Positions 15,449 through 23,865 of a stretch of DNA of 64,000 nucleotides are shown here, in pieces. The notes below the pieces were generated by a model that saw only the letters and a list, made by a program, of their open reading frames with translations, was not told the origin of the DNA and ran no database searches. The position numbers and the translations under genes were made by a program. The DNA is from CAYQVO01 sp964421085 (GTDB taxonomy: Bacteria > Bdellovibrionota_C > UBA2361 > CAYQVO01), in the NCBI GenBank assembly GCA_964421085.1, contig CAYQVO010000012.1, positions 1-64,000 of the forward strand. Direction: 5' to 3'. Position 1 is the stretch's first letter. Every line of letters starts with the position of its first letter.

Positions 15449-17365
15449 ATGTCCGCGATTTTTCTTAAGCGGCCAGACATTCTTTTTTTCGTGCAGGCAC
15501 TGCTGTTTCTGCTCGGCGCCGGGCTTTGTCATCTGCTTTCATCACGACAATCGAGATTGGTCCCGTGGAAGCGGCTGGAGACTCAAAGACTTCATCGTGT
15601 GGAACGTCAGAATGAAGCTCTCCGGGTCCTCCTGCAGACAGAAGAGACCGTACGGGGAGACATTTCTGCGTTTGCCCGCGTGCTCACCCGTGTCGCGGCG
15701 GAAGTGCTGTCGGTCACCGGCGCCAGTGTCTGGCTGCGGGAGGACGAAGATCCAGTTTTCAGGTGTGTGGACGCGTTTGACCAGGACACTCAGTGGCATA
15801 CCGAGCATCCGCCTCTGGACTTACGGCACGCTCCTCTCTTCATGCAAACAGTCGCAAATTGTCGCGCAGTGATGTGCGAAGACATGGGCAAAGACGAGCG
15901 CATGCGGGAGTTCGCAACGATATATTCCTTCATGCCCCGCAGAATTCGTTCCGCACTTCTCATGGGGGTTCATCTGAATGGAAAGCTGGAGGGAATGGTC
16001 GTATGCGAACACACAGGAGAGCCGAGGGACTGGAGTGATGATGAGACCTCATTCGGTGCAGCTCTTGCGGATCAGGCAGCCCAGGTGTGCGCTGAGGCGA
16101 AGCAGGCCCGAGCCAATGAGATGCTTCGAAGATATGCCGAGGCGCTCGAGCAGAGCCGGACACAGATTCAGCTGCAGGCGGACGATCTCAAGCTGGCGAA
16201 AGAAACTGCTGAAGGCGCGACAAGGGCGAAAAGCGAATTTCTCGCGAATATGAGCCATGAAATCCGCACCCCGATGAACGGAATTTTGGGGATGACACAG
16301 CTTATCCTTGCATCCGACATCAGAGGTGACGAGAGAGAGTATCTTCGGTTGATCGATGCGGCGGGAACGAGTCTTCTCAGAATATTGAATGACATACTCG
16401 ATTTCTCCCGCATTGAGGCGGGAAGATATGCCCTCGAGGTGCGGCCATTCAATCTCAGAGATCTCGTAAAGCACTGCGTCGGGGTGATCCGTACTGATGT
16501 GTGGGGAAAAACCGTCAAACTTGAAAGTGTGATGGACCCGGAACTCCCCGAAATGCTGGAAGGGGATTCAGTTCGAGTGGGCCAGATTATAATAAACCTT
16601 CTTGCGAATGCGGTGAAGTTCACTCCGTCAACGGGTGTCGTCACTTTAAGGGTCGGACGGGGAAACGATGAACGGGAAGGACTGGTCCCTGTGGAGATCG
16701 TGGTCAGTGATTCGGGCATGGGAATTCCGTCAGAAAGCCTGGGCCTTATTTTCGAACCATTTTTACAGGCGCACGCTGAAGTCGCTGCGAGTGCGGGCGG
16801 ATGCGGTCTCGGCCTTCATATTTCGAAAAAATTGACGGACCTTATGGGCGGGATGATATCAGTAGAGAGCGAAGAGGGGAAAGGTTCTTCCTTCCGGTGC
16901 CTGCTGTGGCTGCCGCCAGGCGCATCCGTCGCCGGGAGCGATTGTGAAACAGAAATCGACGCTGAAAAAGAGAGAAAATCTCTTCGCGTACTCGTTGTGG
17001 AAGACAATCTTTTGAATCAGAAGCTGATGAAGGTTCTCCTGACGAGACACGGGCACACTGTGACCGTCGCGGGTGATGGTAATGAGGCGTTGGAACTGTT
17101 CTCGGCAGCCTCTCAGCCTTTTCATCTTGTTTTGATGGATTGTGAAATGCCGGGCATGGACGGGTATGCGGCAACAGCCGCCATCAGGGCGAGGGAAGAC
17201 GATGGAAAAAGGCATGTGCCGATTATCGCGATGACAGCGCACGCAATGGAGTTCCACAGACGGAAATGCATCGACGCAGGTATGGATGATTACATGAGCA
17301 AGCCCATTGACACTTCTCTATTTTTCGAGATGATTTACGGATGGGCGGAAAGGGTGAGGGAGTAA
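15449..17365 (+). CDS. hybrid sensor histidine kinase with GAF domain and receiver
   Basis: The 638-residue protein has, in order: a hydrophobic N-terminal helix (10-30), a coiled linker, a GAF-like sensor (about 70-215), a dimerisation/phosphoacceptor domain with His270 in FLANMSHEIRTPMNG, an HATPase domain with N-box LLANAVKFTP, DSGMGIP and GCGLGLHISKKL, and a C-terminal receiver with VVEDNLLNQKL, LVLMDCEMPGMDG and the Lys in MSKPID. The layout resembles BarA/GacS-type hybrids but without an Hpt domain, so an external Hpt protein is expected. It stands alone 135 bases after the sigma operon. Confidence 0.94.
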   Translation: MSAIFLKRPDILFFVQALLFLLGAGLCHLLSSRQSRLVPWKRLETQRLHRVERQNEALRVLLQTEETVRGDISAFARVLTRVAAEVLSVTGASVWLREDEDPVFRCVDAFDQDTQWHTEHPPLDLRHAPLFMQTVANCRAVMCEDMGKDERMREFATIYSFMPRRIRSALLMGVHLNGKLEGMVVCEHTGEPRDWSDDETSFGAALADQAAQVCAEAKQARANEMLRRYAEALEQSRTQIQLQADDLKLAKETAEGATRAKSEFLANMSHEIRTPMNGILGMTQLILASDIRGDEREYLRLIDAAGTSLLRILNDILDFSRIEAGRYALEVRPFNLRDLVKHCVGVIRTDVWGKTVKLESVMDPELPEMLEGDSVRVGQIIINLLANAVKFTPSTGVVTLRVGRGNDEREGLVPVEIVVSDSGMGIPSESLGLIFEPFLQAHAEVAASAGGCGLGLHISKKLTDLMGGMISVESEEGKGSSFRCLLWLPPGASVAGSDCETEIDAEKERKSLRVLVVEDNLLNQKLMKVLLTRHGHTVTVAGDGNEALELFSAASQPFHLVLMDCEMPGMDGYAATAAIRAREDDGKRHVPIIAMTAHAMEFHRRKCIDAGMDDYMSKPIDTSLFFEMIYGWAERVRE

Positions 17366-17411
17366 ACATTGCACCGTCCTTTTTTTGGAGGTATAAATCG
17401 ATCCGATTACT

Positions 17412-17810
17412 ATGTGGCCTTTCGATAAAAAGAAACATGCTCTTCCTCAGTTCCCCCCGGCGGTAATTCCGACGTTCAGGGCATTGTGCGAAGTCCTGCC
17501 GGATGCCGAATTCGAAAAACTGAAAAGAGAGGTCGAGAAATCATTCGAGAAGACAACCACCGATCCGAGATTCGATGTCAAGCTTCAGGAGCAGATAAAC
17601 GCCGCAAGCCGCGCGCTGCTGGACGCGTACGAACGTGTTGATAACCGGAAGAAAGCGCTTGTAACGGGAGCCTTGAGATATAATCTGCTTAGTGAGGACG
17701 CTCTTTCTGAAAAATCTTTTGCTGCGGGATATTACGACGATACCAAAGTTCTCAACCACGCGCTGGAAGCTGTTGGAATAACGGGCAAATTCATACACTT
17801 TGGGCATTAG
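17412..17810 (+). CDS. small protein, YkvA/DUF1232-like C-terminus
   Basis: The 132-residue soluble protein begins MWPFDKKK. It has a helical middle and ends with ALRYNLLSEDALSE, then GYYDDTKVLNHALEAVG. That end recalls the YkvA/DUF1232 pattern (GAL.Y...P.D.IPD...GY.DD..V...A), but the key proline and IPD are not kept, so the link is weak. It follows the hybrid kinase by 46 bases on the same strand. I cannot assign a function. Confidence 0.6.
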   Translation: MWPFDKKKHALPQFPPAVIPTFRALCEVLPDAEFEKLKREVEKSFEKTTTDPRFDVKLQEQINAASRALLDAYERVDNRKKALVTGALRYNLLSEDALSEKSFAAGYYDDTKVLNHALEAVGITGKFIHFGH

Positions 17811-17978
17811 TTCCGTAAAGAAAACGCCGGGGCACCTCCCGGTCTTCATAAAAAGGGGTTTGGGAACGGCTGTTCTTTTGTAAAGAATTGTTCCGCCAGA
17901 CTTTTTCCGGCGCACTTTATGGTATATATTGCCAATCCTTCAAAACGCATTGTAAGAGGATTCCGGAGGTGAAGGTCA

Positions 17979-18056
17979 GTGACGATCGTTGAACTCAGCG
18001 CATTTTGTCTGGCGAGCGCCATGGTTCTCGTCATGGTATTCGGACGATGGTCGTGA
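17979..18056 (+). CDS. possible 25-residue membrane peptide overlapping the next gene's start
   Basis: A GTG codon at 17979 has a strong Shine-Dalgarno GGAGGT (17965-17970) at good spacing. It opens a 25-codon frame ending TGA at 18054-18056. The peptide (MTIVELSAFC..., ending VFGRWS) is one hydrophobic segment. The glycosyltransferase start TTG 17989 lies inside it in another frame and has no comparable ribosome site of its own. The GTG codons at 18058 and 18064 follow just after the peptide stop. The peptide could be a real small membrane protein or a leader that couples translation of the glycosyltransferase. Confidence 0.35.
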   Translation: MTIVELSAFCLASAMVLVMVFGRWS

Positions 18057-19776
18057 CGTGGACGTGCGGCTGCCGGTAAAGTTCCGGCCCCTGGTCCTCT
18101 CTCAGGCAATTGTTCCTCCTCTGCTTCTCTCCGGCGCATATTTTTTACTGATCCTGTTTTTCCTCCCGCAATCTCCGATAGGTAGTTCTTCCGAAGCAAG
18201 AGAAGCGCACGTTATTCAATCCATGCTTCAGACAGGTTCCGCCCTGCTGCCTGAAAGAAACGGAATTGTCGTATCAAAGCCGCCGTTATTTCACTGGACA
18301 GGGATGCTCCTCAGTAAGGCATGCGGGCTTTCTCCCGTGTATTCAGCCCGCTTCGTTTCGGCTCTGGCAGCCACGCTCGTTCTTTTTCTGACGATTCGGT
18401 TCGCGCAAGGCCTGTTCCCTTCGGCCGGGCAACTTTTTCCTGTTCTGGCCGGAATTGCGCTTTCCACCAACTATGAATTCATTCGTCTCAGTCTCGACTG
18501 CAGGGTCGACATGCTTTTCAGCCTGCTTGTGTTTGTCGCTTTCAAGCAGGCATATCTATTCCCCCGTGGAAATCCCGGAATCTTCTGTGTTGCAGCCGCG
18601 CTCGCTGTTCTGACCAAGGGCCCGCTCGGCCTGCTTCTTCCGCTGCTTGTGTCGGCAGCCGCGCTCTGGGTCTCAGGGGGATGGAAAAGAATTTTCGAAT
18701 TCTTTCTGTGTGCAGGCCCGGCATGGATTGTCTTCCTGGTGCTGGCGCCCGCATGGTATCTGGCTGCCGCCCTGAATGGAGCGGAAGCACTCCTTGCGAG
18801 ACAGCTCCTTTTTGAAAATGTTCACCGTTTCTTCGGCGGGGAATTAATGAATGGTCAACCGTTCTGGTATTATCCTGCGAAAGGGATATCGGGTTCGTTC
18901 CCATGGTTTGTTATTTACATGCTCGCCGTTCCGTACGGCATCCGGCAGGTCGTGAAGGCCGTGCGGGAAGGTGCCGAGAATGCGCAGGTGCGGCAGAACA
19001 TGCTTTTCGCCGGTTTTTCAGCAGGGTTGCTCGTTTTGTCTCTGGCGTCCGGAAAACGGTACTCATATCTTGCACCGCTCTTTCCTCTCCTGAGCGTATA
19101 CACAGCTCACCTTGTCGTGTCCTTTTCCGCCCGTATACGTGCCCGCATCCGGACGCCCTTGAACGCATTCGCCCCGGTCTCTGTTCAGCTAATCGCGTTC
19201 CTTGTTCTTGCGGCAGGGTTTGTCTCCCTCGCATGGTCTGTTCCTGATGCCCGTGTCATGTTTGTGAAAGACTTCCTCAATGAAAGGCTTCTGTCTGTCA
19301 CGATTGCCGCTACGGTGATTTTTGTCGCGTGTTTTTCCGCGCATGTTTCCGGCACTTCACGTCCTGTCACCCGGATACTTGCTTCATATGCTGCCTTTGA
19401 ATTCTTCCTTCTCGCGCTGATCTTTTCCGGTGTCGGCGCAAGGAACGCGCTGTGCAGATTCGAGGAAACGGCAGACCAGATACGCAGGATTGTGTCGAGC
19501 AACGAGGTGCAGGTAGTGAGGGAATTATACGACGAATATTTTGATCCGGTCCTTTACTATATGCAGCGGCAGGTGAAAATAGTTGCGCCTGGCGCAGCTC
19601 CGTCCCCCTGCGCCGGATATCTTATGGCGAAGCGGCAGTGGTTTGCTTCGAGAAATCCTGAGGATGGAGAGTGTGTGCTCACCGAGGTGGCGCGCTTTTC
19701 GCGTGTTCATGATTCGTGGGAAGGAGGGGGCGGGAAGGACATCGTGCTTTCAAGGTGCGGAACGCACCCATTCTGA
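17989..19776 (+). CDS. ArnT/PMT-like membrane glycosyltransferase
   Basis: This polytopic protein of up to 595 residues has about 11-12 transmembrane helices. The first periplasmic loop contains SSEAREAHVIQSMLQTG and KPPLFHW, the catalytic acidic loop and KPP motif of the GT83/ArnT family. Such enzymes transfer a sugar from a lipid-phosphate carrier to lipid A or another envelope target. The TTG start at 17989 is doubtful: GTG 18058 or 18064 would remove 23-25 N-terminal residues that are not hydrophobic and look non-native. A small ORF with the better ribosome site overlaps here. It is convergent with trmL. Confidence 0.85.
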   Translation: MNSAHFVWRAPWFSSWYSDDGRDVDVRLPVKFRPLVLSQAIVPPLLLSGAYFLLILFFLPQSPIGSSSEAREAHVIQSMLQTGSALLPERNGIVVSKPPLFHWTGMLLSKACGLSPVYSARFVSALAATLVLFLTIRFAQGLFPSAGQLFPVLAGIALSTNYEFIRLSLDCRVDMLFSLLVFVAFKQAYLFPRGNPGIFCVAAALAVLTKGPLGLLLPLLVSAAALWVSGGWKRIFEFFLCAGPAWIVFLVLAPAWYLAAALNGAEALLARQLLFENVHRFFGGELMNGQPFWYYPAKGISGSFPWFVIYMLAVPYGIRQVVKAVREGAENAQVRQNMLFAGFSAGLLVLSLASGKRYSYLAPLFPLLSVYTAHLVVSFSARIRARIRTPLNAFAPVSVQLIAFLVLAAGFVSLAWSVPDARVMFVKDFLNERLLSVTIAATVIFVACFSAHVSGTSRPVTRILASYAAFEFFLLALIFSGVGARNALCRFEETADQIRRIVSSNEVQVVRELYDEYFDPVLYYMQRQVKIVAPGAAPSPCAGYLMAKRQWFASRNPEDGECVLTEVARFSRVHDSWEGGGGKDIVLSRCGTHPF

Positions 19777-19818
19777 GCTGCCTGAAAATGGCAGGCCTGT
19801 CCGGTAATCTGCTTCCTC

Positions 19819-20295
19819 TTATGTTTCCGCGTCTTCGCGTTCATCCATCCCCAGCTGCCGTCTCGCTTCGTAAAGCACGATGGAAACCGCATTGCTCAGA
19901 TTGAGGCTCCTTACTCCGGCGCACGGCATTGGAATTCGGAGGTGCTGCTCTTCGGAATATCTGCTCAGGAATACCTCTCCGAGGCCTTTTGTTTCGCTTC
20001 CAAAAACAATGGCGTCGTTCCGCCCGAATTCAGCCTGGTAGTACAGACGCCGGGCGAATTTCGAGAGAAGCCAGACACGGTCTGGACGGCATGCCTCGAG
20101 ATATTCTTCCCAGCTTTCATGCATTCGCAGATTTACATAAGGCCAGTAATCGAGACCGGCTCTTCGCACCCGTCTTTCTGAAATCTCAAAAAGAGCTTTA
20201 CCCACTATGTGCAACGGCGTCTCGGTTGCGGCGCATGTGCGGGCTATTGAACCGGTATTCTGGGGAATCTCGGGATTAATAAGAACTATGTCCAT
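19819..20295 (-). CDS. trmL: tRNA (cytidine/uridine-34-2'-O)-methyltransferase
   Basis: TrmL (YibK) methylates the wobble ribose of tRNA-Leu. The 158-residue product is a minimal SPOUT methyltransferase. It has NPEIPQNTGSIARTCA at the N-terminus (motif 1), the FGSETKGLGE loop, and IPMP..VRSLNLSNAVSIVLYEA at the C-terminus, which forms the knot and the SAM site. Length equals E. coli TrmL (157). It is divergent from the reductase gene at 20352 and convergent with the glycosyltransferase at 17989. Confidence 0.95.
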   Translation of the reverse strand: MDIVLINPEIPQNTGSIARTCAATETPLHIVGKALFEISERRVRRAGLDYWPYVNLRMHESWEEYLEACRPDRVWLLSKFARRLYYQAEFGRNDAIVFGSETKGLGEVFLSRYSEEQHLRIPMPCAGVRSLNLSNAVSIVLYEARRQLGMDEREDAET

Positions 20296-20351
20296 CGAAG
20301 CACACTTCCATTTTACAGGCCGCTCTATTATCCTGCCTTTCCGGGGAAGCT

Positions 20352-21149
20352 ATGGCAAATCAAGTCTTTAACGCGACCATAACCGGCAGGCAGGAAGTTT
20401 CGCCGCAGGTCATTATCTTCAGAATCAAGCCTGACTTCGAAATCCCGCAGTTTGAATCCGGGCAATACATGGCGCTTGGAGTATGCGGATGCGAAACAGG
20501 CGATAATGAATCTTGTGCTGCCGGCGGGTGTCAGGGGAGTGAAGAGGAACAGAAAAAATCGCTGATCAAGAGGACATATTCCGCGGCAAACCCCTGCGGG
20601 CATAACGACTATCTTGAGTTCTGCATAGGGCTTGTTCCCGGCGGTGAGTTTACCGGCAGGATCTGGAGACTCACGGTGGGAAGCAGAATTTTTGCGATGC
20701 CGAAGCTGGTCGGTTCGTGTACGTTGAAAGAATCGCCGGCAGAAGCGCCGCTTGTGATGATAGCTACGGGAACCGGAATCGCTCCTTTCGTATCAATGCT
20801 CCGGAACGATTCGATATGGGTTCCGCGGCGTGCGATTACCCTTGTGCAGGGTGCGCGTTTCAAAAGAGATCTTGCCTACCGGGAAGAACTGCTTGCTTTT
20901 GCAGATACGCACAAGAATTTTCTGTATCTTCCGAGTGCAAGCCGGGAGGAACTTGAGGATGTGCCCCGGGGGTATGTCCAGGATTTTATCAAAAGCGGCA
21001 AGGTCGCTCTGGATTGCGAAAGGTGCCATGTGTTCCTGTGCGGAAACCCCAATATGGTCGAAGACATGCAGGAACTGCTCGAGGGCAGGGGATTCAAGGT
21101 TCACAGCAAAGGTTCGCCCGGTAATATACATATAGAGACGCACTTTTGA
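20352..21149 (+). CDS. ferredoxin/flavodoxin-NADP reductase family protein
   Basis: The 265-residue product has the FAD-binding barrel motif KRTYSAANP (RxYS) and the nucleotide-binding motif ATGTGIAPFVSMLR. The C-terminus CGNPNMVEDMQELLEGRGF ... HIETHF is typical of bacterial ferredoxin-NADP reductases. It would move electrons between NADPH and a ferredoxin or flavodoxin. A loop at residues 44-70 between the two FAD strands carries four cysteines (45, 47, 55, 60) in a Gly/Glu-rich stretch. Related reductases have insertions here, so this may be a variable loop rather than a metal site. ATG 20352 has GGGGAAG upstream. Confidence 0.88.
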   Translation: MANQVFNATITGRQEVSPQVIIFRIKPDFEIPQFESGQYMALGVCGCETGDNESCAAGGCQGSEEEQKKSLIKRTYSAANPCGHNDYLEFCIGLVPGGEFTGRIWRLTVGSRIFAMPKLVGSCTLKESPAEAPLVMIATGTGIAPFVSMLRNDSIWVPRRAITLVQGARFKRDLAYREELLAFADTHKNFLYLPSASREELEDVPRGYVQDFIKSGKVALDCERCHVFLCGNPNMVEDMQELLEGRGFKVHSKGSPGNIHIETHF

Positions 21150-21220
21150 GTGTACAATGTGTTGCGGCCGCGTACCGTGACCAGGTAAAATAGTTATGGG
21201 TGGTTAAATCGGAGACGCCA

Positions 21221-21544
21221 ATGAATATCGATGAGATTCTTGAAACACTCCGGAAGCGCCGGCGGGCGGAATGGAGAGAGCTTTATCGTGAGAAATGGAT
21301 CAATGCCCGGATATGGGTGCAGGAGAATGCGGAAAAGGCATTCGTTGTCGCGATCATACTGGGTGTTATTCTTGTCCTGTTCTTCAAGCTGGTTGTTTCG
21401 CTGGCATTCCTGGTCCTTATTCTCGGCGCGGCCCTTTTTTTCCTGGCAGACCCCACCGAGCTGGAAAGCGGCATCACGACGGAAGAAGAAAGGCCCGTTA
21501 AGCCTGTTCCTCCGGCGGACGAAGACAACGGGCCGGCCCTTTAA
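21221..21544 (+). CDS. small membrane protein with a helical hairpin, unknown function
   Basis: GGAG at 21211 favours ATG 21221 over the GTG 21200 of the longer frame, giving 107 residues. A charged amphipathic N-terminus (DEILETLRKRRRAEW...) leads into two adjacent hydrophobic segments (about 43-58 and 60-76), then an acidic tail rich in Pro and Glu. No family is recognised. It lies 72 bases after the reductase and is followed by a likely terminator. Confidence 0.65.
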   Translation: MNIDEILETLRKRRRAEWRELYREKWINARIWVQENAEKAFVVAIILGVILVLFFKLVVSLAFLVLILGAALFFLADPTELESGITTEEERPVKPVPPADEDNGPAL

Positions 21545-21546
21545 AC

Positions 21547-21577
21547 TGCTTACGTGCCTGTAAGCATGACCTGTTTT
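21547..21577 (+). terminator. probable Rho-independent terminator
   Basis: TGCTTAC (21547-21553) and GTAAGCA (21560-21566) form a perfect 7-bp stem with a 6-base loop. Five T follow at 21573-21577 after a 6-base spacer. It starts three bases after the stop of the small membrane protein gene. The spacer is somewhat long, so the hairpin is sure and the termination role probable. Confidence 0.5.
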
Positions 21578-21680
21578 TCCCGCGTAAATTCCCGGTGCGC
21601 GCGTTTCGTCGTGTGCATCTAACAGTTAAAGGTGTGCGGGAGAAACACCGATATCTCCATCGAGGGAGTATCGAGAGGTT

Positions 21681-22076
21681 ATGACAGAGCTTGTTTACGT
21701 TCCAATCATAATAATGGCCGAGGACCTGGAACACGCTGGTCTTGTATGGCAGCCTGAGATTGGCGACGAAGTATCAGAACGCCACAATCGTGAAAGAGTT
21801 TCCATCCTTGTCGATCCAGATGGGATGACACCATCTGAACTGAGAGCGACTTTCCTCTGGCTTCCCACGGTAGAGCAGTTGGTCGAGCAGGTGGAGGCGC
21901 GTCAGGGAATTCTCCAGCACATGGGAATCGAGCTCTCGGGCGAGAATATCTGCTACAAAACCGTCCTTCGGGCAAGGGCGCGTGAGATCGAAGCCCGCGC
22001 CGAATCTCTCCGGATTTCGCTGGGACTGGCGCTCCGGGATATGATGATGGGAAAGAGCGAAGTTTTTCTGCAGTAG
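21681..22076 (+). CDS. conserved-looking protein of unknown function
   Basis: The 131-residue soluble protein starts MTELVYVPIIIMAEDLEHAG. It has a beta-rich first half with W-Q-P-E-I-G-D-E-V and then TFLWLPTVEQLVEQ, followed by a helical C-terminal half. A purine-rich GAGAGG lies upstream of ATG 21681. No family is recognised and no catalytic motif is visible. Codon use is like its neighbours. It is preceded by a terminator, so it likely has its own promoter in the 103-base spacer. Confidence 0.6.
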   Translation: MTELVYVPIIIMAEDLEHAGLVWQPEIGDEVSERHNRERVSILVDPDGMTPSELRATFLWLPTVEQLVEQVEARQGILQHMGIELSGENICYKTVLRARAREIEARAESLRISLGLALRDMMMGKSEVFLQ

Positions 22077-22132
22077 CAGCATCCCTGCTCCTGGTCTTGC
22101 TCTCTGCCTTCACCTTATGATTATCTTTATGA

Positions 22133-22423
22133 ATGACTGATGAACGAATTCAATCTGAACGCCGCGTCTTCCCGGCTCTGGCAGCCGCGGTACTGATAGC
22201 CATCCTTGCTGCTGCTCTTACGTATCAGACGTCCAGCTTGAGGGAAATCGAGGATTCTCTGGATGCGGCGAGAATAGAGCTGGAATCTTCAAGGAAAGAG
22301 ATCGCCGAGCTCAGACAGTTGAACACAAATCAGCAAAGACTTCTTATCGACTTCGCAGAGCGGGGAAAAACAGGGCAGGAAAAAGCAGGGGATTGGAAAC
22401 CATCCGGGACGCCTGCACAGTAA
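22133..22423 (+). CDS. single-pass membrane protein with coiled coil, unknown
   Basis: The 96-residue product has a short cytoplasmic start, one transmembrane helix (about 15-32: ALAAAVLIAILAAALTY) and a periplasmic coiled coil (about 35-72, with heptads such as IEDSLDAARIELESSRKEI). The topology resembles FtsL/DivIC-type or stalk proteins, but no signature supports either. It ends inside the first copy of a 13-bp tandem repeat that separates it from the convergent gene at 22481. Confidence 0.6.
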   Translation: MTDERIQSERRVFPALAAAVLIAILAAALTYQTSSLREIEDSLDAARIELESSRKEIAELRQLNTNQQRLLIDFAERGKTGQEKAGDWKPSGTPAQ

Positions 22424-22482
22424 TGAATTGCAGTAATGAATTGCAGTAATGAACTGCAGTAATGAACTGCAGAAATGAATTT
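22418..22482. repeat. five tandem copies of a 13-bp repeat with stop codons in all frames
   Basis: CAGTAATGAATTG occurs at 22418-22430 and 22431-22443, CAGTAATGAACTG at 22444-22456 and 22457-22469, and a diverged copy at 22470-22482. Each unit contains TAATGA, and 13 is not a multiple of three, so the array puts stops in every plus-strand frame. It contains the stop codon of the upstream gene and touches the end of the convergent one. Confidence 0.95.
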
Positions 22483-22744
22483 ACGATATCCGCCGTCCGT
22501 AACCCATCAGAAGACGAAGCGCCTGGGCTTCTCTTTTCTTTACGTCGTCGGCATCGCAGCCTGCTTCGACAGCTTCTTCTTCTATTGATTTGGGGATTCC
22601 GCTGCCCAGGCCGTAACGATGGCAGAGGAGCGCGTCAAGTTCAGCGGGGATACGAAGGAGAGCTTCAGACACCCGTTGTTCGAGATCCTGGTTCTCCCCG
22701 GCATCTTCGTGAAGAACCGCTTTTGAATGAGCGTTGCCAGCCAT
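22481..22744 (-). CDS. orphan sigma-70 region 4-like protein
   Basis: GGAGG nine bases upstream supports ATG 22744 (an in-frame TTG precedes it), giving 87 residues. The central part reads RIPAELDALLCHRYGLGSG, then SIEEEAVEAG and VKKREAQALRLL. This follows the region 4 pattern of sigma-70 family proteins: L...L..RYGL, a first helix, then R..EAQALR.L. No region 2 is present, so it cannot recognise a -10 element alone. It could act as an anti-activator, a helix-turn-helix regulator or a decoy. Neighbours give no further clue. Confidence 0.55.
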   Translation of the reverse strand: MAGNAHSKAVLHEDAGENQDLEQRVSEALLRIPAELDALLCHRYGLGSGIPKSIEEEAVEAGCDADDVKKREAQALRLLMGYGRRIS

Positions 22745-22827
22745 CAACGATTGCCTCCTTACTCAATTGTTAGCACGTTTTTCAGGTAAAACAACAACCT
22801 GGGAGAGAAAAAAACGATCGCTCTGCC

Positions 22828-23865
22828 CTATAACTTCAGTTCCAGTGCCAGGACAAATGTGATGTCGGTAGTGAGACGGCCGAGAGGATTTTCCCTTACA
22901 AGAAAATCAAGTGTCAGGGTGCCGGGCGCGTATTTGAGGCCGGTGTCGAGATATATGATTAAAGAGGTGTTTTCATCGATGTTTTTGAAGGGAGTCTGTT
23001 GAATATGAGTGCCGGCAAGCAGGGCCAGATCCGGGCAAAGATCATATTCGGCATCAATAAAACTCTCGAAGTGAGTGCGCTCATACGATATTCCGCTTTG
23101 TTCAATGTCTGTAAAAAAAACGATTCCTGAACCAGCGTAAAGAAAAAGCGGGTTCACCCCTTTCGAAAGCAGAATTCCGGCGATGATATCGCTGCCCCCT
23201 GGTGCATCGGACGATGTGGACAGCGGTGCAGAAGCGGAGAGCTTGAATGCGACGGCAGGATCGTTTTGACTGCCTTCTTCGACAATCCACTTCATTGATA
23301 AATCGGGATTGCCGAGGTCCCATCCGTGATCCTCGAACGCGAACCTGCTGCCGTCCCTGTTTTTTCCCGCTATCTTGAAAGCATTTTGAGGTGATTCATC
23401 TCTATGGCCCCGCGGCAGCCCCCAGATCCTGTGCCACTTGTCGATAGGACGATCCATTCTTCCTCCGCCGAGCCAGACGATGGGGAGACGAAGACTGAGA
23501 GAGATATCTCTGAGCAGACCATATTCCACGACCGGCTCGAAGACATGGCTTTCAGCATCGATCGTATACTGATCTCTTTTCACGCAGGTGTTGCTCGCGA
23601 AATACGACGTCCTGATGGTTAATCTTTCTTTTTTCGCTGCTGCAGGATGATCGGGCGCCAGACCATTACGGTAGAGTGTCAGAGGGAACTGATTGTGAAC
23701 TGAAACCGGACCAGGAGACCATTGTTGCTCGGCCGCAGAATATAACGGCATCAGTAATGCAGATAAATAGAGAAAATCAACGATCAGGAAATTTCGGAAT
23801 CTCGTCGGAGGAACAGGCGCGAATTTTGATCGCCTCTGATGCAGATTTTTACGTGATAATTTCAA
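22828..23865 (-). CDS. DUF3187 family outer-membrane-type protein
   Basis: The protein of about 345 residues has a basic N-terminus and a signal-like hydrophobic stretch (about 27-44) ending SAAEQ. It continues with alternating beta-strand patterns to a C-terminal strand ending L-E-L-K-L. Features of DUF3187 are visible: the early N-P-like motif with LYRNGL, then D-K-W-H-R-I-W-G-L-P-R-G-H-R-D near 140-155. Such proteins are predicted beta-barrels of unknown role. The TTG start at 23865 has no ribosome site, so the start is uncertain; no in-frame ATG occurs before the signal peptide. Confidence 0.72.
   Translation of the reverse strand: MKLSRKNLHQRRSKFAPVPPTRFRNFLIVDFLYLSALLMPLYSAAEQQWSPGPVSVHNQFPLTLYRNGLAPDHPAAAKKERLTIRTSYFASNTCVKRDQYTIDAESHVFEPVVEYGLLRDISLSLRLPIVWLGGGRMDRPIDKWHRIWGLPRGHRDESPQNAFKIAGKNRDGSRFAFEDHGWDLGNPDLSMKWIVEEGSQNDPAVAFKLSASAPLSTSSDAPGGSDIIAGILLSKGVNPLFLYAGSGIVFFTDIEQSGISYERTHFESFIDAEYDLCPDLALLAGTHIQQTPFKNIDENTSLIIYLDTGLKYAPGTLTLDFLVRENPLGRLTTDITFVLALELKL

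Noticed and set aside
22418..22482. Tandem repeats as a possible CRISPR array
   Set aside because: Units are 13 bp and directly abutting with no spacers, and no cas genes are present.
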